The notes under the pieces: model-generated
What the model was told of the DNA's origin: nothing
Databases searched by the model: none
Seen by the model: the letters and a program-made list of their open reading frames with translations, nothing else
NCBI GenBank assembly: GCA_950072225.1
Contig: CATMOP010000058.1
Coordinates: forward strand, 1-9,470
Source of the DNA: an uncultured Nitrospina sp.
GTDB taxonomy: Bacteria > Nitrospinota > Nitrospinia > Nitrospinales > VA-1
Direction of reading: 5' to 3'
Length of the DNA: 9,470 nt
Translations under genes and position numbers: made by a program
In this document: piece by piece, positions 6,141 through 9,470 of the stretch
Layout: each line of letters starts with the position of its first letter
Numbering within the stretch: the stretch's first letter is position 1

Positions 6141-6896
6141 CTATTCGAGGGCCTTACGCTGCGAACTCGGAATATAGGATGAGAGTTTTTCATATACCAT
6201 CCTAGGGTTGGCATCCTGAGTTATGGAACTGGCCCCGTCAAAAATGATTTGAAGATTCATAACTTCCTGAGCTGTTCTGGATTTAAGTTTTCCAGCAATG
6301 GGGCCAAATATCATAAACGCCAAAACAGCCCCGTAAAATGTTGTCAAAAGAGCAACCCCCATTGCGGGTCCTACACTTGACGGGTCTGCTAAATTAGCCA
6401 ACATCTGGACTAAACCAATCAGTGTTCCTATCATGCCGAAAGCCGGAGCATATGCATTCATTTTTGTGAAAACATCTTGTACGATGAAATGACGTTCTTT
6501 CATGGCATCAATTTCAATAGTTAGGGTATCGCTTATAATACTTTCCTCCGCCCCGTCCGAAATAAGCATGCAGGCTTTTGCGACAAAGGCATGGTCTGTT
6601 TTTGTTCTACTTAATCCTACAAGGCCTTCTTTTCGGGTTATTTTGCAAAGTTCAATCATAGTAAAAACCATATCGTTTGGATTATCTTCTTTGGAAGAAA
6701 AGACAAATACAGCGGCTTTGAATGCTGACAATACGTCAGCTAATGGGAAAGTGAGTAAAGTGGCGGAAAGAGTGCCGCCAACCACGATCATTATTCCGGG
6801 GATGTTAACGAATAATGAAAAATCGCCTCCCATGAGGATCGCTGAAATGATCAGGCCGAGACCACAAACAATCCCTGTTAAAGATGCAATATCCAA
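6141..6896 (-). CDS. motA: Flagellar motor stator protein MotA
   Basis: MotA forms the pentameric ring around the MotB dimer and converts ion flow into torque on FliG. At 251 residues it has normal length. Four membrane helices are visible at about 6-24, 29-51, 146-170 and 178-202. The large cytoplasmic loop contains ITRKEGLVGLS (86-96), the charged patch that contacts the rotor. PAFGMIGTLIGLVQML (151-166) and TTFYGAVLAFMIFGPIAGKL (185-204) are the hallmark third and fourth helices. NPRMVYEKLSSYIP (230-243) is the conserved tail. This pattern and the loop size separate it from ExbB and TolQ. The ion used (H+ or Na+) cannot be decided here. It begins with TTG, supported by a well-placed GAGGG, and heads the motA-motB-pilZ operon. 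Confidence 0.95.
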   Translation of the reverse strand: MDIASLTGIVCGLGLIISAILMGGDFSLFVNIPGIMIVVGGTLSATLLTFPLADVLSAFKAAVFVFSSKEDNPNDMVFTMIELCKITRKEGLVGLSRTKTDHAFVAKACMLISDGAEESIISDTLTIEIDAMKERHFIVQDVFTKMNAYAPAFGMIGTLIGLVQMLANLADPSSVGPAMGVALLTTFYGAVLAFMIFGPIAGKLKSRTAQEVMNLQIIFDGASSITQDANPRMVYEKLSSYIPSSQRKALE

Positions 6897-6903
6897 TTGT
6901 TAG

Positions 6904-6908
6904 CCCTC
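6904..6908 (-). promoter_or_regulatory. Ribosome binding site for the TTG start of motA
   Basis: GAGGG on the minus strand lies seven bases before the TTG at 6894-6896 and supports this non-ATG start. Confidence 0.65.
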
Positions 6909-7070
6909 ACTATATTGTAAGAATTTTGTAATGAAATAAATTTAACATTTTGCCCAAATTTCCGCAATACACTCCGTTAGTTAGGCACACTTGCCCTGTC
7001 AGAAAATTGGCCCAAAAATGACGACAAGAGCCTAAAACCTGAGTTTCCAACAGTTTTCAGTCCACTTTTG

Positions 7071-7099
7071 TTCATAACGGTTGGTTGCGTGGCTATAAT
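7071..7099 (+). promoter_or_regulatory. Promoter-like element pointing right, with no plus-strand gene
   Basis: TTCATA (7071-7076) and a perfect TATAAT (7094-7099) are 17 bases apart. The -35 matches consensus at four of six positions. A transcript from here would run through the spacer and then antisense to dppF. AT-rich DNA makes chance matches likely. Confidence 0.25.
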
Positions 7100-7132
7100 T
7101 AGTATAAATTCGAAATTTTATTAGTTTTTTAA

Positions 7133-7158
7133 CTGCTGGAAAATCGGTTTTTTAGCAG
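7133..7158 (+). other. Eleven-base hairpin in the motA-dppF spacer
   Basis: CTGCTGGAAAA and TTTTTTAGCAG pair with two G-U pairs around the loop TCGG in a plus-strand RNA. On the minus strand the G-U pairs become C-A mismatches, so the structure favours the plus strand, 27 bases after the end of the promoter-like TTCATA/TATAAT element. It has no following T-run, so it is not a standard terminator. Confidence 0.3.
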
Positions 7159-7278
7159 AAAACTTGTCAACCTTTTGAATTTGACAGAACCTCAGGTGAT
7201 AGACGGCGGCCTAATCATTTAGATGATTTAAGGAAGTATTGGGGAGAAGAGTTTTTGTTGGCTTGGATAACAAAGCGG

Positions 7279-8247
7279 CTACTCATCATAAAGATGGCAG
7301 TGCACCTGATGTCCTTCTTCCAGTTGAATCGGGCGGGGAACTTCAGTTTTACAGCGGTCCATCACTTTTGGGCAACGGGGATGGAAATGACACCCGGGCG
7401 GAGGATTAAGAGGGGAGGGAACGTCTCCCGAAAGCGGTTGGGGCCGGTTGCGGGCCCTGGGATCCAGAGATGGTTTGGAAGCGAGTAACGCTTGGGTGTA
7501 GGGGTGTGCCGAGTTGTTGTTGAGCTGTTCAGTGCGGGCCAGTTCTACTATTTTCCCCAGATACATGACAGCGGTTCTCTGGGAAAGGTGCTTGACGACA
7601 TTGAGGTCATGCGAAATAAAAAGCATGGAAAGGTTTTCTTTCTCCTGAAGCGCTTGCAGTAAATTGATGATTTGAGCCTGGATGGATACATCCAATGCGG
7701 AAACCGGTTCATCACAAACGATGTAACTGGGGCCAAGCGCCAAGGCCCTGGCAATGCCTATACGTTGCCTCTGTCCTCCGGAAAATTCGTGGGGATACCT
7801 GTTTAAATACATGGGGGAAAGCCCTACTTTCTCCATGAGCGACTCCACCCTGGCTCGCAATTCTTTTCCGTTGATGTGGAAATGTACCGAAATTGCTTCT
7901 CCTATAATCCGCTCAACGGTAAACCGGGGATTCAGCGAACTGTAAGGGTCCTGGAAAATGATTTGCATCTTGGGCCGGAATTTTGCCAGTTCCCTCCTGT
8001 TCAACTTGAAAATATCTGCATCCTCAAAATACACGTTCCCGGACGTGGGCTCCATGAGACGCAGGGTCATGCGTCCCACCGTTGTTTTGCCGCAACCGGA
8101 TTCCCCGACTAGCCCTAAAATTTCTCCTTCATAAATATCAAACGATACGTCATCCACAGCTTTTACCTGGCCGACTACTCGGGACAGTAGTCCCCCATAA
8201 ATAGGAAAATATTTTTTTAAGGACTGAACGGTCAGTAATTTTTTCAT
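7279..8247 (-). CDS. dppF: Peptide ABC transporter ATPase, DppF/OppF type
   Basis: This is a cytoplasmic ATPase that would pair with the DppD-like protein to power uptake of di- or oligopeptides through two permeases. In its 322 residues the Walker A is GESGCGKT (48-55), the Q-loop IIFQDP (96-101), the signature FSGGQ (155-159), Walker B YIVCDE (175-180) and the switch His 213. The preceding Y-segment (KKYFPIYGGLLSRVVGQVKAVDDVSF) is the typical DppF/OppF start. The C-terminal extension holds GCHFHPRC, with four cysteines (286, 292, 299, 317; C-x5-C-x6-C-x17-C), the oligopeptide-transporter C-terminal motif. Its ATG overlaps the stop of dppD by four bases (8244-8247), so the two are coupled. 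Substrate cannot be told from the ATPase; nickel is less likely because NikE proteins are shorter. Confidence 0.92.
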   Translation of the reverse strand: MKKLLTVQSLKKYFPIYGGLLSRVVGQVKAVDDVSFDIYEGEILGLVGESGCGKTTVGRMTLRLMEPTSGNVYFEDADIFKLNRRELAKFRPKMQIIFQDPYSSLNPRFTVERIIGEAISVHFHINGKELRARVESLMEKVGLSPMYLNRYPHEFSGGQRQRIGIARALALGPSYIVCDEPVSALDVSIQAQIINLLQALQEKENLSMLFISHDLNVVKHLSQRTAVMYLGKIVELARTEQLNNNSAHPYTQALLASKPSLDPRARNRPQPLSGDVPSPLNPPPGCHFHPRCPKVMDRCKTEVPRPIQLEEGHQVHCHLYDE

Positions 8248-9233
8248 TCAGTTGGCAACCGTTCATGCAACCAGCAAGCGGTCTGATGGGGGTTCCCGCT
8301 GTCAAGGGATTCCAGGGGGGGTATCATTTTCAGGCACTTGTCCAGTTTTTCCGCGCAACGGGGATGAAAAGCGCAACCCTCGGGAAGGTATGCCGGATGG
8401 GGAACGGAACCGGGTATTGTTTCCAGCTGGGTGCTGGGGTTGTCCTTAGGCAATGAATTGAGCAGTCCCCTGGTATAAGGGTGTTTGGGGGAGAAAAACA
8501 ATTCTTCAACTGGAGCAGATTCCACCACCTTTCCGGAGTACATCACCGCCACCCGATCCGCATATTGGGCCACGATACCCAGATTATGGGTGATCAGCAG
8601 AATGGCCATTTGGGTTTCTTTTCTCAATTGATCCAGCAGGTCAAGAATCTGCGCCTGAATGGTAACATCCAGGGCGGTAGTGGGTTCGTCGGCGATGAGG
8701 AGGGCTGGCCGACAAACGATCGCCATGGCGATCATCACGCGTTGTTTCATGCCGCCAGACAGTTCGTGCGGGTACTGGTCAATACGGCTCTCGGGAGAGG
8801 GAATGGCTACCTGGCGTAGGATCTGCAAGACCAACTCCCGAGCCTGGGATTCGGTCTTGTCCTGATGCAGGCGAATGGCTTCCATGATCTGGTCGCCAAT
8901 GGTGAATATCGGGTTGAGGGAGGTCATGGGCTCCTGAAAAATCATGCTGATTTCATTACCCCGAACGTTCTGCATTTCTGCCTCGGAAGCCTGTAGAAGG
9001 TCCTGCCCATTAAAAAAGATTCGGCCCGATTCAAATCTTCCTGGTGGAGTGGGAATGAGGCGCATGATGCTTAGGGCGGTCACGGATTTCCCGCAACCGG
9101 ATTCCCCGACCAGCGCCAGCGTTTCGCCTTTATGGATGGTCAGGTCAACATTGCGCACCGATTTAACGATATTTTCTTCGGTGTGAAAAAAAGTGCTCAG
9201 GTTTTCGATTTTGAGAAGGGGGGAGGAACTCAT
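8244..9233 (-). CDS. dppD: Peptide ABC transporter ATPase, DppD/OppD type
   Basis: This is the partner ATPase of the DppF-like protein. Numbering from the ATG at 9231-9233 (329 residues), Walker A is GESGCGKS (43-50), the Q-loop MIFQEP (97-102) and the signature LSGGM (158-162). Walker B is LLIADE (178-183) and the switch His is 216. LPEGCAFHPRC and a late Cys give C-x5-C-x6-C-x19-C (287, 293, 300, 320). A TTG at 9257 would add eight residues, but the first strand (PLLKIENLS) begins just after the ATG, and TTTAGAGATAA supplies a modest SD, so the ATG is preferred. It lies 35 bases after the rhodanese gene on the same strand, which suggests one operon. Binding protein and permease genes are not in the window. 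Confidence 0.92.
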   Translation of the reverse strand: MSSSPLLKIENLSTFFHTEENIVKSVRNVDLTIHKGETLALVGESGCGKSVTALSIMRLIPTPPGRFESGRIFFNGQDLLQASEAEMQNVRGNEISMIFQEPMTSLNPIFTIGDQIMEAIRLHQDKTESQARELVLQILRQVAIPSPESRIDQYPHELSGGMKQRVMIAMAIVCRPALLIADEPTTALDVTIQAQILDLLDQLRKETQMAILLITHNLGIVAQYADRVAVMYSGKVVESAPVEELFFSPKHPYTRGLLNSLPKDNPSTQLETIPGSVPHPAYLPEGCAFHPRCAEKLDKCLKMIPPLESLDSGNPHQTACWLHERLPTE

Positions 9234-9268
9234 TTTATCTCTAAAGAAAGACAGCAATCCGGCCCACT

Positions 9269-9470
9269 TTATGGATGGTCATGACCTTCATGCCCGTCTT
9301 CATCTTCATGGTCATGGCCTTCGTGCCCGTCTTGTTCCTCTATAACGTCCTCATAGCGGTATCCATCATCCTCATCAATGTCGTAACGGTTCTGCCGGGT
9401 TTCAATTTTTTCCGACCACAGGTCGATGCCGCCTTCCAGGCACTTTACGTTGGTGAACCCTCTCTGGTTC
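9269..9470 (-). CDS. Rhodanese-domain protein with His/Asp-rich tail, 5' end outside window
   Basis: The last 66 codons of a minus-strand gene enter at the right edge. RGFTNVKCLEGGIDLWS (3-19) is the C-terminal strand and helix of a rhodanese (sulfurtransferase) domain, where GF-x-NV-x-x-LEGG-x-x-W is the usual pattern. The catalytic Cys loop lies before this, beyond the window. About 45 residues of acidic tail follow, ending in the repeated DGHEGHDH, a likely divalent-metal-binding segment not usual in this family. The gene ends at TAA 9269-9271, just before dppD. Its role (sulfur transfer, metal handling or redox) cannot be decided from this part. Confidence 0.8.
   Translation of the reverse strand, partial: NQRGFTNVKCLEGGIDLWSEKIETRQNRYDIDEDDGYRYEDVIEEQDGHEGHDHEDEDGHEGHDHP
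9277..9333 (-). repeat. Tandem coding repeat for a His-rich tail
   Basis: Two 24-base copies, 9277-9300 and 9310-9333, match at 22 of 24 positions with a 33-base period (11 codons). Each encodes DGHEGHDH, with EDE between them. Both differences are in third codon positions, which suggests that the peptide is selected or that the duplication is recent. Confidence 0.75.

Larger units (their letters stand above)
6897..7278. other. Gene-free spacer between dppF and motA
   Basis: No coding frame of note is present on either strand in these 382 bases. They should contain the end of the dpp transcript and the promoter of the motA operon, but I find neither convincingly. Visible structures are: AATCAT-TTAG-ATGATT (7213-7228), a hairpin without a T-run; TGTCAA and TTGACA as an inverted pair around 7165-7185; an AT-rich patch at 7094-7130; and the promoter-like and hairpin elements listed separately. 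Two similar short boxes, TTTTGCCCAAAT near 6950 and TTGGCCCAAAAAT near 7007, may be coincidental. Confidence 0.5.

Noticed and set aside
6071..6214. Longer motB start overlapping motA
   Set aside because: The extra residues read through the end of motA and an intercistronic hairpin and have no coiled-coil or MotB character.
6914..6942. TACAAT as a -10 box for motA
   Set aside because: Transcription would begin inside the Shine-Dalgarno, and the -35 position (AATTTA) does not match.
6980..6998. Sigma54 -24/-12 site (GGCAC followed by TTGC)
   Set aside because: GG and GC are seven bases apart; sigma54 needs about ten, and orientation is away from motA.
7213..7228. Terminator for dppF
   Set aside because: The six-base AT-rich stem has no T-run on the minus strand.
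1..9470. CRISPR array, insertion sequence, phage or toxin-antitoxin module
   Set aside because: No spaced repeats, transposase motifs, terminal inverted repeats or toxin/antitoxin pairs are visible.

Overview
The window looks like chromosome from a Gram-negative, probably flagellated bacterium. LptD implies a lipopolysaccharide outer membrane and MotA/MotB imply flagellar stators. The lineage cannot be fixed from sequence alone; a marine Nitrospinota- or deltaproteobacterium-like genome would fit, but that is a guess. From about position 335 rightward all recognisable genes but one lie on the minus strand.

Left edge (1-335): very AT-rich DNA (22-30% GC in the lines I counted) carrying two short alphaproteobacterial-style (SAR11/Rickettsiales-like) gene pieces, an RsmA/KsgA motif I fragment running in frame into an internal RecO fragment. 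It abuts, in opposite orientation, an lptD gene that breaks off early. This is best explained as a chimeric contig end (amplification or assembly join at microhomology) rather than a biological locus.

308-2696 (minus): folC (folate polyglutamylation) overlaps the start of lptD (LPS transport to the outer membrane). lptD is truncated by the junction and has an odd N-terminal repeat built on WFW.

2697-3428 (plus): the only plus-strand unit has a good sigma70-like promoter, a possible 34-codon Cys-containing peptide, and, coupled through ATGA, a 172-residue protein that reads like the C-terminal S24 (LexA/CI) domain without its DNA-binding half. 3459-4109 (minus) is an unrecognised soluble protein that converges on it.

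4138-6896 (minus): a motA-motB-pilZ operon closed by a strong terminator. It encodes a stator channel, a peptidoglycan-anchored MotB with an exceptional cytoplasmic coiled coil of about 290 residues before its membrane helix, and a PilZ protein with a complete cyclic-di-GMP motif. The natural reading is cyclic-di-GMP control of the stator.

6897-7278 is a gene-free spacer. 7279-9470 (minus) is a more GC-rich block. It holds the 3' end of a rhodanese-domain gene with a His/Asp/Glu-rich tail, followed closely by two overlapping peptide-type ABC transporter ATPases (DppD-like, DppF-like); permeases and binding protein are not in the window.
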